This document shows, piece after piece, positions 10,801 through 20,931 of a DNA stretch of 64,000 nucleotides. The notes under the pieces were generated by a model that had not been told where the DNA came from, made no database searches, and saw only the letters and a program-made list of their open reading frames with translations. Location of the stretch: NCBI GenBank assembly GCA_951802425.1, contig OX637796.1, positions 248,001 to 312,000 of the forward strand, read 5' to 3'. The translations under genes and the position numbers were made by a program. The stretch is from Clavaria fumosa (taxonomy: Eukaryota > Basidiomycota > Agaricomycetes > Agaricales > Clavariaceae). Position 1 is the stretch's first letter; each line of letters begins with the position of its first letter.

Positions 10801-11400
10801 ATGGTGGCGGTTGTCTTCAAGCACTTTCGCATTTACCAGATATTTGGTGCCAATACCTCCGTCTGGAAGACCATCGTAGCCACTACCCTTGTCCGCTCTT
10901 CCACTTGTGACACGTTCTATCTCAAGCCAGTGAGCACAGGTCCAGATTCTGATGCAGACACGATGTGCGCAACGCGTCCCAGACTTGCGCTTACAGTAAG
11001 GAATCCTAACTCTCCTGTGTAGTCATATCAAACGGCATGCCGGAGGCAAGCCCAGACGTGGGCGCGTCCAGACAGAGTGTCTGTGGAGATTCGAAAACAC
11101 CGTCAGTCCACATCTGGCTGCGAGAATGGCCTCTGAGAACGGACCCGGAGTAACCGTAACTTTAGGCCAGCTCTGTCGCCGGTGATATGCTAAGCACAGG
11201 GACTTCTCGTCTAGAGTGCACCAACAAGCGATTCATTCATCAGCACAATCGCGTCTCATATCCAACGATGCGCGGCTCTATCCAACGGCTCGCGTGCCCA
11301 TTTACATATCGAAACCGCGGGAGGTAAGGTTCTCGACCACATCATGATACATGTCCCTGAACATGTGTCTTCGATATGTTCGACATTTCTAGTTACCTTT
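10801..11400 (+). pseudogene. Dethiobiotin synthetase part of a BioD/BioA-type bifunctional gene, decayed
   Basis: The frame at 10801 gives HFRIYQIFGANTSVWKT and YLKPVSTG, the P-loop start of the dethiobiotin synthetase domain of fungal bifunctional biotin-synthesis enzymes. The family P-loop is GANTDVGKT; here Gly is Trp, so nucleotide binding should be lost. Further pieces follow in other frames: RFENTVSPHLAARM near 11085-11135 and AHLHIETAGG near 11300-11325, the latter ending at a GT donor. No aminotransferase half was found. Frame breaks and the damaged P-loop show a pseudogene fragment. Confidence 0.75.
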
Positions 11401-11639
11401 CTACCGTCCATGGGGTCTCGCCGTCATTCTTGAAGACTTAATTGCTACGCCATTTCGTCTACAACGTTGGCAAACATATACTAGAGAACGATTGCAGCAT
11501 GCAACCTCCTCATTTATTGTAAGCGTTGCACATTACTCTTAGGAAAAGAGTGCTTGTGTGATCGACTATCTCTCTCCCTCCCTCTCTCTTTTGAATGGAT
11601 TCTTCCTTGATATTTAGCAGCTATCACGGGAATTGGGTC

Positions 11640-12210
11640 GGCTGTCCTTTCTGGGGACCGATGATTCTGCCCGCATTGACATGAAAAGTCGTCTCGAAGA
11701 CTCTACAAAATCAACAGGCCATCTACGCCGTCGTAGCCACTGTTGGATCTGCCGAGCATGGGAGTTGCGACCCTTTGCAAGAGATTATACACATCCGCGA
11801 AAAGGTAATTTAAAGTCCACGTGTCGGACGAAAATTAGAATAGCCCTGACATACGATTTTGCCCTCGTAGTACCGCCAAAGAGGCCTCAACCTCAACTTC
11901 ATTCTTGCTTCCCGGGGCGCATACTTCGCTACCGCTTGCCCTCAGGCCAAAACCGGAGTCCACCCCCATTTGAAGGCAGCGACCGTAGTCATGACAAGAT
12001 TATGTCATTGTGATCATGTCATTGTTGATCCTCACAAGGGCGCATACATTCAGTCAAGAACAGTGGTGCCAATGACGTCAAGGTGGAGAAGGCCGTGATT
12101 GCCAAACTTCCTGTGCACACCAGCCCTGGCGCTGTCAAGGTATTCGTAAGATTGTCCAGGAGCATCTGCCCAGAGCTATACATCAATGCCGCTGCTCATT
12201 CGCATGTCTA
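11640..12210 (+). pseudogene. PLP-dependent (group II, DDC-like) decarboxylase fragment, decayed
   Basis: Pieces in order: DDSARIDMKS (about 11655-11685), then after a frame change AIYAVVATVGSAEHGSCDPL (about 11718-11778) ending at a GT donor, then YRQRGLNLNF and GAYFAT after an acceptor near 11870, then HCDHVIVDPHKGAYIQ (about 12008-12055). The last contains the PHK motif whose Lys binds pyridoxal phosphate. ICPELYINAA near 12160-12190 fits the C-terminal part. The usual HADAAWG motif is degraded, and frames shift several times. This is a fragment, not a working gene. A coding-like exon at about 11393-11530 (LPFYRPWGLAVILEDL) just upstream is unassigned. Confidence 0.75.
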
Positions 12211-13092
12211 AATAGAAATGCTTACTGCCCTGGCGTGGTGGGATTAGGAGTCGGCCCGTGCGGGATGCAAGATGTAGTTGAATTATGTGAACAAGGAGAC
12301 TAGTTCCCGTGTGTGGAGGAGCTGCGCTTGGATGAACGCCTTCTGACAGATTGCACTCTTCTCTCCTTTGGAGAGAAGAGCTGTGGAGACGGATGGCACC
12401 CTGTCCGCTGAGGCTGACTGTCTCGTCCCATGGGGTAGGCAGGGGGCTCAGATGTCTAGTCTGAGCCCTGCTCATCATTGCATGACACCTCACCTTCATC
12501 ATTGCTCCAGTCAGGTGATGACTTGACAGGCTTCTTTGTCTGCTTAGTGGCCAAGGGCCTGGCCACTTTCTTTTTCCATTTTTGAGAGGTAGGCAAGCCC
12601 AGGGGGTTCCACATGATAGGTAGGATCCCATGGGCACATTGCCCTTCCACTCATCCCCAGTCTGCTCTCCCATGTGGAAGTGGTAAGGGCTTGTGTTCCA
12701 CCCTATGCACTCTAGCAGTGCATATGTCCGGGGTGGCATGGGAGGCTTCTCCCATTCTACCAGTGCCAGCTGGATATCATCATCCAAAGGGGCTGGCCCC
12801 TTCCACACATACTCCTGTGCCCATGTGAATACAAACTCATCCCAGGTCTCTGTTTCTTCAACAGAGACTCCACAGTCACAAATGCCTCAATCATTTGCAT
12901 GACCATCAGTGTTATCTTCATGTTCCAGCTTCTAGAACAGTGTAGGGGAAGAGGCCTTCCCTTAATAGCTTGCACATATGCCCATTTCCAGGCAAAGAGC
13001 ACAACAGCCATAGCCAAGAATGGGCACTGCATATGCACCCATGATGGCACACTCACCATTATGGTGTGCCAAATGGCCACCTTGCACACCAA
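12176..13092 (-). other. Unrecognised minus-strand coding-like fragment beside Gypsy H
   Basis: Two overlapping open frames (12808-12176 and 13092-12757) share a plausible reading such as LALVEWEKPPMPPRTYALLE and GWNTSPYHFHMGEQ. They follow the broken RNase H end of Gypsy H but do not look like its integrase. They could be gag or an accessory frame of another element, or a captured piece. No domain or function is recognised. Confidence 0.35.
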
Positions 13093-13656
13093 TGAAAGGG
13101 GTGTATCCCTTTCTCAGTCAACACCAAGGATGGTGATTTTACCTGCCCTTATTTCTTCCATAAAATAGTGCATGTACATGCTTGTGTCTATGTGGGACTT
13201 CAGGTCCCCAGGGAGAACCTCTCCTTTCTCCCCCATGAAGGAGAGCCATAGCTTCTGAGGGATCATAGTTCTTTTCAGCTGCAGTGAGGGCCTTGGAGAT
13301 GTAGTCTACCACTCTCCAGGTCCTGTCTGTCTGCAACTGTGAAAGGACTCTGCTGGTCACCAGGTTGCTAGCATCTGTCTCTACCTTCCATCTCCCTTTA
13401 TCCTGGGGCAGAGCTAGGACTGGGGCTGAAACAAGCACCAAATGCATGTCCTGGAATGCTGCCTCCTCCTCTGCTCCCCATTTCCATGGGACTTCCCAGT
13501 CAGCCAGAATAAGGGTTTTGCTCAAGCAGAGAGGTTCAGGATGTGGCAGCAGAGGTAGTTCAGCATACCCCCAAATCTCTGCACCTCTTTCACATTCCTT
13601 GGTTATGGCCAGTTACAGATCACCACACCTTTAATGGGATCGTGTTCCAGATGGTT
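13093..13656 (-). pseudogene. Gypsy H, 3' fragment: end of RT and RNase H
   Basis: From the Copia boundary the minus strand reads HNHLEHDPIKGVVICNW, then KEVQRF, then EEEAAFQDMHLVLVSAPVLA, KVETDASN and VVDYISKALTAAEKNYD. These are the RT thumb and RNase H start of a Ty3/Gypsy polymerase. The frame runs on directly from the H fragment at 18622-19440 (MKIS before the insertion, HNHLEHDP after it), so one element was split by the Copia insertion. Coding similarity stops at about 13250 after NYD, and integrase is missing. Confidence 0.85.
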
Positions 13657-13661
13657 GTGGG

Positions 13662-13890
13662 TATTGGTAATCATCCGGACAGATTACATAATGTGTATGT
13701 TTATTTGGTTGCGACGTAGCAGTGCCACAGCTCAGTCCACTATTTGACTGAGCTGTGAGTCTATCTCTTTTTACTTCGTATTACAACTGTACTGATGGCC
13801 TAGGGTAGAACGCAGTAACCCTAGGTACTACAACAAATACATACAGTCCACTATTTGACTGAGCTAACGCAGTAACCCTAGATTTCTATA
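13662..13890 (+). repeat. 5' LTR of the Copia element
   Basis: 229 bp, matching the 3' LTR apart from a few substitutions and an 8-bp block missing from the 3' copy. It contains an inverted repeat (CACAGCTCAGT, 10-base loop, ACTGAGCTGTG) near 13728-13759, and a second copy of the CAGTCCACTATTTGACTGAG segment near 13846. The coding frame begins five bases after it. Confidence 0.92.
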
Positions 13891-13894
13891 GATT

Positions 13895-14724
13895 ATGAGA
13901 TTCATCGCGCAAAACGACATCACGACTGCCAATACCTCTTCCAATGCCATAGGTGTTCCTCGACTCCGCGATGATGGAGCGAACTGGGCCAACTACGAGT
14001 CGAAAGCCCGCACTGCTATGAGCGCGAGAGGATTGATAAGACACTGTGACGGAACTGCACGAAAACCAGTTGCTTACCCTGAAGAGGCTGGAATCTCTAT
14101 GAAAGCTCCAGGGATAAAAGCTACTGACGAAGACCTTGAAGAAAAGGAACAAAAATTTGATGAATACAAGCAAAAGGAATATAGTGCCTAGCACATATTA
14201 CTTACTACGGTATCCCCACGCCTCACTACAGCCATCAAATCCTTATCCGCATCCGACATGTGGAAGGCAATCCGGACTGACGCTACACGAAAGAGTCAGC
14301 TTCACAAAGTAGACACATGTCGCAGGTTACAATCTATGATCTGTCCCGAAGACGGAGATGTCAAAGCCCATCTGAACACGATGATAAAAATTCGAGATGA
14401 ACTCGAAGGCATAGGCACATCAGTCATGGACGATGACTTCGCGACCATGATACTCACCTCCTTGCCACCCAGCTATCGCAGTCTTCTCCACTCAATCACT
14501 CACGCTGCAAGCTTGTCATTTATGGAAATCTCCCCAAATGACCTTATGCGCATCATCCTTGAGGAAGCAAGACAACACGAAATCGCAGATCTTGCCTCGA
14601 AATCCAGCGACACAGCCCTCCATGTCAAAAAGACTAGATGATGCAAAGGAAAGTCAGACAATTCAAGCACAAAAATGCTGTGTACAAACTGCAAACGTAC
14701 GAATCATAAGGCAGAAAACTGCTA
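13895..14724 (+). pseudogene. Copia gag with zinc knuckle, two nonsense mutations
   Basis: Frame from the ATG at 13895 (MRFIAQNDITT). Gag-type features are WANYESKARTAM near the start, then SDMWKAIRTD and the LTSLPPSYRSLL motif typical of Copia gag. The zinc knuckle CTNCKRTNHKAENC (C-x2-C-x4-H-x4-C) is at about 14681-14722. TAG at 14189 stands where Gln is expected, TGA at 14639 where Arg is expected; both are single C-to-T changes and the frame continues past them. Gag would package the RNA in cytoplasmic particles. Confidence 0.88.
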
Positions 14725-15025
14725 CATCAGGAAATTGTACAAAAACTTTTTTACTTTTTTACTTTCTCAAGTGAAAAAGCAAAAAAGCAAAAAAGTTTTC
14801 TTTTTTAACAACTGCTGATGTGCTAGATTTGTAAGCCTTTTCAAACTTTTTCAACTTTTTTCAACTTTTTTACTTTTTTTGAAATTTGACCAACTGTGGC
14901 TTTTGACCAAATCTAGGTCACTTTTTTGCTTTTTTGCTTTTTTGGCTTTTTGAGCTTGTGCGAGCTCGTACGAGCTCGTGCAAGCTCGCACAAGCTCAAA
15001 AAAGTTTTGCTCAGGTTTCCTGATG
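14725..15025. mobile_element. 301-bp MITE with TA target duplication inside Copia gag-pol
   Basis: Termini CATCAGGAAA and TTTCCTGATG are inverted repeats, extended by CAAAACTTTTTT-like blocks. TA lies on both sides (14723-14724 and 15026-15027). Removing the element plus one TA restores TGC TAC GCT GAT GGC, joining the zinc knuckle to the expected Copia linker (NCYADGGAKQGQAPWQ). The interior is made of runs of T/A with GCTTTTTT repeats and a GAGCT-rich palindrome at 14952-14997. TA duplication suggests mobilisation by a Tc1/mariner-type transposase. Confidence 0.9.
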
Positions 15026-15027
15026 TA

Positions 15028-18000
15028 CGCTGATGGCGGAGCTAAACAAGGCCAGGCTCCATGGCAAAAGAAAAAGGAAAAGGACAAGGCTAACACTGCA
15101 GCTGTGTCAACCAAAAGGCAAGAGCATGACGACGAGTACCTCGCGTTTACTTGCCTTGGGGACCAGCACGAAGCTGCTGCAGCCGCATACCCAATGCCAA
15201 AATTGCGAGACATTATTCTTGACAGCGGCACTACTGCGCACTTCTGTCCGGATAGATCCATGTTCATAAGCTACTCGCCTACTAGCCCAACAGCAATCAC
15301 CACCACCGATGGACGCGAATTGAAAGCCATTGGTCGTGGCGATATCATCCTACAAACCCAAAATGGCCAGAGTGTAAGCACGTTATGACTGAGAAACGTT
15401 GTGCACGCACCTTGCATGGCATTTATGCTAGTCTCTATTGGGAAACTGGATGATGCCGGCTATGCTGCTAAGTTCACAGATAACCTTTGCCAGATAAAGG
15501 ACACAAACGGGAAGATACTTGCCCAGATCCCTAAGTTAGGCGGCCTATATCGCATACAATCATTGCCTTTAGAAGCTCACCTGGCCAAGAATCAAAAAAC
15601 ACTTACGCTTTTTGAGGCACACCGTGCTCTGGGCCACATAAACTATGCTGCAGTTAAACATGCCATATCCACAGGCAAAATACTCAGAATGGCGATAGAC
15701 ACCTCATCCGACCCAGTTTTCTGCGATGCATGCACTCAGGCCAAGCTGCACCGGCTGCCTTTCCCTGATAAAGCAACTAACCGAGCGAAATCTTATGGGG
15801 AGCGCATTCATGCTGATGTATGGGGTCCAGCCTCTGTCGAAACAATTGGCAGCAGCCGATACACCGTCGACTTCGTCGATGATGCGACTCACTGGACTGA
15901 AATATCCCTCCTGCACAAAAAGTCAGATGCTTTTGGTGCCTACAAACGTTTGGAGGCTCAAATCAATACTCACGACAATACAAAGATAAAATTTCTCTGT
16001 TCTGATCATGGCGGCGAATTCAACAGCGACGTATTCTCAGCCCATCTTGCCGAGAAAGGTACGAAGCGAGAACTCACCACCCATGACACCCACGAGCAAG
16101 TCGGAGCTGTCGAACATTGGAACAGAACCAAGGCGGAACTCACGAGAGCGATGCTCATCGATTCCAAGCTTCCGAAGTTTCTATGGGGTGAAGCCATGAA
16201 GCACGCAGCTTGGATAAAGAATAGGTCGCCTACCCGCGCTCTCGAAGGCGAAACACCTTTTTACGCCTGCTATGCCAACCATCCAAACTTATCTAAGTTA
16301 GTACCCTTCGGCACTCCAGCCTGGGTGAAGATCATTGACGCAGGCAAGCTCGATCGTCGAGCACGCATGGGCCATTTTATTGGCATCGACTCAACGAGTA
16401 CAGGATATAGAATTTACTTTCCTGATAAAAGGCAAATCAGAATCGAGCGAGAGGTGGTATTCAATCTAAAAGAGGATACTGACCCCATCATGTGGACAGG
16501 TGAACTACTGCCTGAGGGGAGGACAAATACGCTCAGTCAGCATTCCACCTCCCAATCTGAATCGATCGACACCCGTCTAAACCTAGACGATTCGAATCAC
16601 GAGAGCACCATGCTTGATGAATATCAGCATGATCCTCTGAATGAAGATCAACAACAGCACGTACCGCTTGATCCCCCAGAGATCCCTGCCTGCAATGACG
16701 ATTTACTTCCTCGCCGCGCGCGCCCCCAGCCAGGATTCTACAAAACTTTGGCAGGTTACGCACCGAAAGGGACAGCCGCTAATGCTACTCACCTTGATGC
16801 AGCTAACCACCTGCCAATGTTCGCTCTTCATGCCGGCTCTATCGGCGTAGAACCGCGCACTATCGCTCAAGCGCTCGCTGGCCCTGACGCAAACCAATGG
16901 GACAAAGCTTATCAGATAGAGTTAGACCAGTTAAGCTGTGCACGCACCTGGGATATCGTCGACTGCCCACCGGACAAACCAGTTATCCCATGCGGCTACG
17001 TCTTCAGGCTAAAGCTGGGCCCTAACAGCGAAATCCTAAAATATAAGGCTCGAGTCGTCGCAGGAGGCCATAGGCAGACCAAAGGTACGAACTATAACGA
17101 AACGTTCGCCGCAGCGGCGAAGATCGCATCCATCCGCATCTTCCTCGTGCTGGCTGCGCAACGTGACTGGGAAATAGATCAGCTCGATGTCGTTGGCGCT
17201 TATCTGAATGCTGACCTTGAGGAAGAGGTCTACATGGAGCTGCCGCATGGAGTACTGCTCGAGAACGCGACGCGCAAAGTCTGCAGGCTGCGAAAGGGCC
17301 TATACGGGCTAAAACAATCAGGGCGAATGTGGTATCGAATGATGGCCTCTACCTTTATATCCCTTGGCTTCAATGTGTCCAAACTGGACCAATCAGCATT
17401 CATCATAACACAAGACGAACAAAGCGTACATGTTACCGTTTCCACGGATGACATGGTCGTGATGGGGAGCACATGGTCAGCTGTCGACCAGGTGAAAACT
17501 GAATTGCAAAAGTCATTTGAAATAACCGATCAAGGCGAGTTGTCATGGCTCCTGGGATTCGAGGTCAAACGAGACAGGGCCACGTGCACAATAGCGCTGA
17601 ACCAATGGGCGTACCTTGAGGTGCTAGCGAAGCGGTTTGGACTACAGAACGGACATGCAGTCCACATTCCCATGGACCCAGGGGTAATGCTGTCAAAAGA
17701 TCAGTGCCCTGTGAACCCGATCAACGCACCTTATCAGGAAGCGTGCAGCGGGGTCCTCTGGCCAGCTGTAATATCGCGACCCGACGTGCAACTAGCTGTA
17801 GGTCTGCTGTCACAGTTCACGATAAACCCAGCGCAAGCGCACTGGGAGGCTATGAAGCGAGTGATAAGCTACTTGTTCACAACGAGAAACCTCTGGCTCA
17901 CTCTGGGGGGAAAGGGCACACGCCCTGAAGTCTTTTCTGACGCCGACTGGGCGTCTCAGCCGGACCGACACTCGATTTCTGGGTTCGTTATGCGAATCAG

Positions 18001-18388
18001 GCGAGGTGCTGTTAGTTGGTCGTCGAAGAGACAGACGCTAGTTGCGCAATCCAGCACCGAGGCGGAATACGTCGCAGCGGCAGTAGCTGCGAGGGAGATA
18101 TTCTGGATAAGGAGTTTCCTGGCCGAGGTGGGAGCACGTGAACCGGGAGCGATGATGTTGTGGTTGGACAACATGTCAATGATCGCAATAACAAAGAACA
18201 ATAAATTCCACGCACGCACCAAACACATCGACATCCGACATCATTTCGTTCGCGAGGCAGTCGAGCAAGGAACTATCCAAGTAGAATACGTCCCAACGAG
18301 TGAAAATGTCGCCGACGGCTTTACAAAGCCACTCCCGTGGCCTGCCTTCGAAACATTCATTCGGGAACTCGCACTTCTGCCTGTTTGA
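15028..18388 (+). pseudogene. Copia pol: protease, integrase, reverse transcriptase, RNase H
   Basis: Protease DSGTTAHFCPD is at about 15220. A TGA at 15386 replaces an expected Arg codon, after which a 995-codon frame is open to 18388. Integrase shows the zinc-binding HRALGHINY ... CDACTQAK and the catalytic residues in ADVWGP, SDHGGEFNS and GAVEHWNRTKAEL (D, D, E). RT shows GHRQTKGTNYNETFA, LDVVGAYLNADL, KGLYGLKQS and the catalytic STDDM. RNase H shows SDADWAS, AQSSTEAEY and the C-terminal KHIDIRHHFV, ENVADGFTKPL. Apart from the single stop, the polymerase looks complete. Confidence 0.93.
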
Positions 18389-18395
18389 GAGGGAG

Positions 18396-18616
18396 TATTG
18401 GTAATCATCCGGACAGATTACATAATGCGTATGTTTATTTGGTTGCGACGTAGCAGTGCCACAGCTCAGTCTACTATTTGACTGAGCTGTGAGTCTATCT
18501 CTTTTTACTTCGTATTACAACTGTACTGATGGCCTAGGGTAGAATGCAGGGTACTACAACAAATACATACAGTCCACTATTTGACTGAGCTAACACAGTA
18601 ACCCTAGATTTCTATA
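18396..18616 (+). repeat. 3' LTR of the Copia element
   Basis: 221 bp, same ends as the 5' LTR and followed by the duplicated target GTGGG. It starts just after the stop codon and polypurine tract of pol. Confidence 0.92.
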
Positions 18617-18621
18617 GTGGG

Positions 18622-19440
18622 AGATCTTCATCCCAAGGAAGATAACCTCACTCTTCTCAAACTCACACTTACTGAGCCTGAGACACAGCCCATTCTCTCC
18701 AAACTTCCACAAGACCCAATCCATCCAATGCTGATGCATTGCCAAGTCCTCTGTGAACACAATAACATCATTGACATAGGCCCAGACATGTCCTCCAGTG
18801 ATCTCCTCATACAGCATGTGGTTCATGAAGCATTGGAAGGTGGCTGGAGCATTTTGCAGCCCAAATGACACTACTGCTGGTTCAAAGAGTCCACAAGGTG
18901 TTAGGAAAGCACAGCAGTGTTGGTGCTCTGGCCAAACCTGCATCAAGGGGAAGCCTCCCTTTGCATCTATCTTGGAATAGATAGTTGCCCCCTTTAACAC
19001 ATCCACTGTGTCTCAGATGAGGGGGAGGGAGTACTTGTCCTTGATCAAGTGTGGATTCAGTCTCGAGTAGTTGACAATCAGCTGTAGTTTGTCCTTCTTG
19101 TGTTTAAAGAAGAAAGGGCTAGCATATGGGGATTTTGAAGGTCAGATTCACCCAGAAGCCAGCTGCTCATCCACCCAATAGTTCATCTCCACTGTCATGG
19201 GTTATGACCCAGTGGGACTGGACCTTTCCCAGGAGGAAATGGATCCATTCTTGGTGGTCACCAATCATCACCAGCACCTCAATTCCAAACCAGATTTTGC
19301 CCTCTCTGTTCTGTGACCCATCCACATTGTACATTGTGATTGGGTTCAGCAGGGGAGATGGCTCCAGTCCCATCAGAAACACTGCCTTTTGACACTGGGA
19401 GCCTGACCTTGGTTCCCAGCCACATCCAGGGACACAGGAG
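18622..19440 (-). pseudogene. Gypsy H, 5' fragment: protease region and RT
   Basis: Minus-strand pieces from 19440 down: a linker with ITMYNVDGSQNREGKIWF (protease region), VNYSRLNPHLIKDKYSLPLI, then TGA where Arg is expected (near 19018), then VDVLKGATIYSKIDAKGGF and CAFLTPCGLFEPAVVSFGLQ with NAPATFQCFMN. The RT catalytic box reads YVNDV instead of YVDDV, a CG-to-CA change. It ends at CEFEKSEVIFLGMKIS at the Copia insertion and resumes beyond it at 13656. No LTRs of H were recognised. Confidence 0.88.
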
Positions 19441-19451
19441 CATCGCACAAA

Positions 19452-19565
19452 CATCATGAGAAGGTTGCGGCAGGTTGCAATGGGTTGCAAAAGGTCATGC
19501 AAGGTTGCGCAGAGGCTGCAAAAGGTTGCACAGGGGTCACGAAGGGTTGCATGGAGGTCATGATA
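19452..19565. repeat. Short imperfect AGGTTGC repeats
   Basis: GGTTGC or GGCTGC followed by 8-14 bases recurs about eight times in 110 bp, between the truncated ends of Gypsy H and Gypsy A. It may mark a rearrangement joint. Confidence 0.5.
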
Positions 19566-19572
19566 GTGTCAG

Positions 19573-20824
19573 GCCTTTGCGACATTTGCCTCTACAATGG
19601 CTTGCCTGGAATCAATTTTATCAGCACAGTCTCTCAAACCAGCAAAACATTCCGCTCCTCAGACCACAAATTCCCCTACAAATCGGACGTGTAACTTCTG
19701 TTCAGAACTAGGTCATTTTGTTAGTGCCTGTCCGAAGGCCCTTGAATACATCAAGTCTGGTAAATGTATGCGGAACACCAAAGGCAGGATTTGCCTTCCT
19801 TCTGGACGATACTTGCCAGGTACTATTGTGGGGAACAACCTATCAGAGCACTTTGACAAGTATTACGCTACCTACCAATCCCAGAATACGCAGCTGGCAA
19901 CTACCATGGTATTTGAAGCACAGCCAACCAGATCATCTGGTGATCCTGCAGATATGGAAGACGATTCGGATGAGGAAGATAGCGAGAGGATTGCCCTAGA
20001 AAATATGGCTTGCACCTTTGCAAACAATGTGGCAAAGCAAACAGACAAGGGCAAAAGGAAAGCACCTGCACCCCGGAATAACGATCCACAAGCCATCTAG
20101 GTTACCTCCTCCGCCCACCATTGTCATTACCCCGCCTCCGGTCATGTGCCCATCGAAGCCGGAAAGAATTGAACAATCCGACATCCAGTATCATTACCAA
20201 GCCCTGATAGAAAATCCAGTAACCGTTCAACAAGTTTTCAATCGCACACTCGACATTCCGGTCCATGTGACACCCTGTGAATTACTCGCCATTTCTGGAG
20301 ACATCTGTAAAAAGATGAAGGATATGGTTACTGCCTGCCACATTCCGGTCACCGCTTCCATCATACAGGATACGCTCTACACAAACATTACGGCCCCAGA
20401 CACCTCTGATCTCGTTGTAGCAGTCGATGCTGCTCCGCTCTGCATCATAGAAGGCATATTGGATGGTCGAATCGCCGCAGAGTGCCTTCTCGACCAAGGA
20501 AGTTTGATTGTAGCAATGCGGCAAGACATTTGGGAGAAGCTTGGCAATCCAATACACTCCAAGCATGTTATTCATATGGAATCCTCTCACAGCACCATTG
20601 CTCCGACACTTGGACTTATCAAGAATTTCCCTTTACAGATTGGTCTGTGCACGTTCCATGTTCAAATGCAAGTGGCAGACATGCTGCCTTGCAAGGTTCT
20701 CATCAGACGACTGTTCTTTATGCTAACCGGCTCTCAGACAATCGACCATCCCCACAGGGCCCAGGACCTCATTCTAAACAATCCAAACACCGGAGAGCGA
20801 ATCATAGTGCCAACGAAAGAGTGA
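19573..20824 (+). pseudogene. Gypsy A gag C terminus and protease, frameshifted
   Basis: Gag part: MACLESILSAQSL, zinc knuckle CNFCSELGHFVSAC (C-x2-C-x4-H-x4-C) and an acidic stretch. Relative to copy B one extra A at about 20091 shifts the frame; the second frame then gives SRLPPPP and the protease-like core ECLLDQGSLIVAMRQDIWEK, with Asp where aspartic proteases have their catalytic residue, though the usual DTG or DSG reads DQG. It ends at GERIIVPTKE before a TGA. Confidence 0.88.
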
Positions 20825-20931
20825 ATCCCAATCTGTAAAACCTCGAAGAATAAGAAACCACATCCAGATTTTTGATGGCTGGAGCCTCGAATATCCGCAA
20901 ACCCACGGACTCACCTCTGATCAATGCAGAC

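Larger units (their letters stand above)
13662..18616 (+). mobile_element. Ty1/Copia retrotransposon, full-length but inactivated, inserted in Gypsy H
   Basis: LTRs are 13662-13890 and 18396-18616, starting TATTGGTAATC and ending TTTCTATA. The 5-bp target duplication GTGGG lies at 13657-13661 and 18617-18621. The order is gag, protease, integrase, RT, RNase H, as in Copia. Three in-frame stops are all explained by single C-to-T changes (14189, 14639, 15386), and a MITE interrupts gag-pol. The purine tract GAGAGGGAG directly precedes the 3' LTR. Without these lesions the gag-pol would be one frame. Confidence 0.95.
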
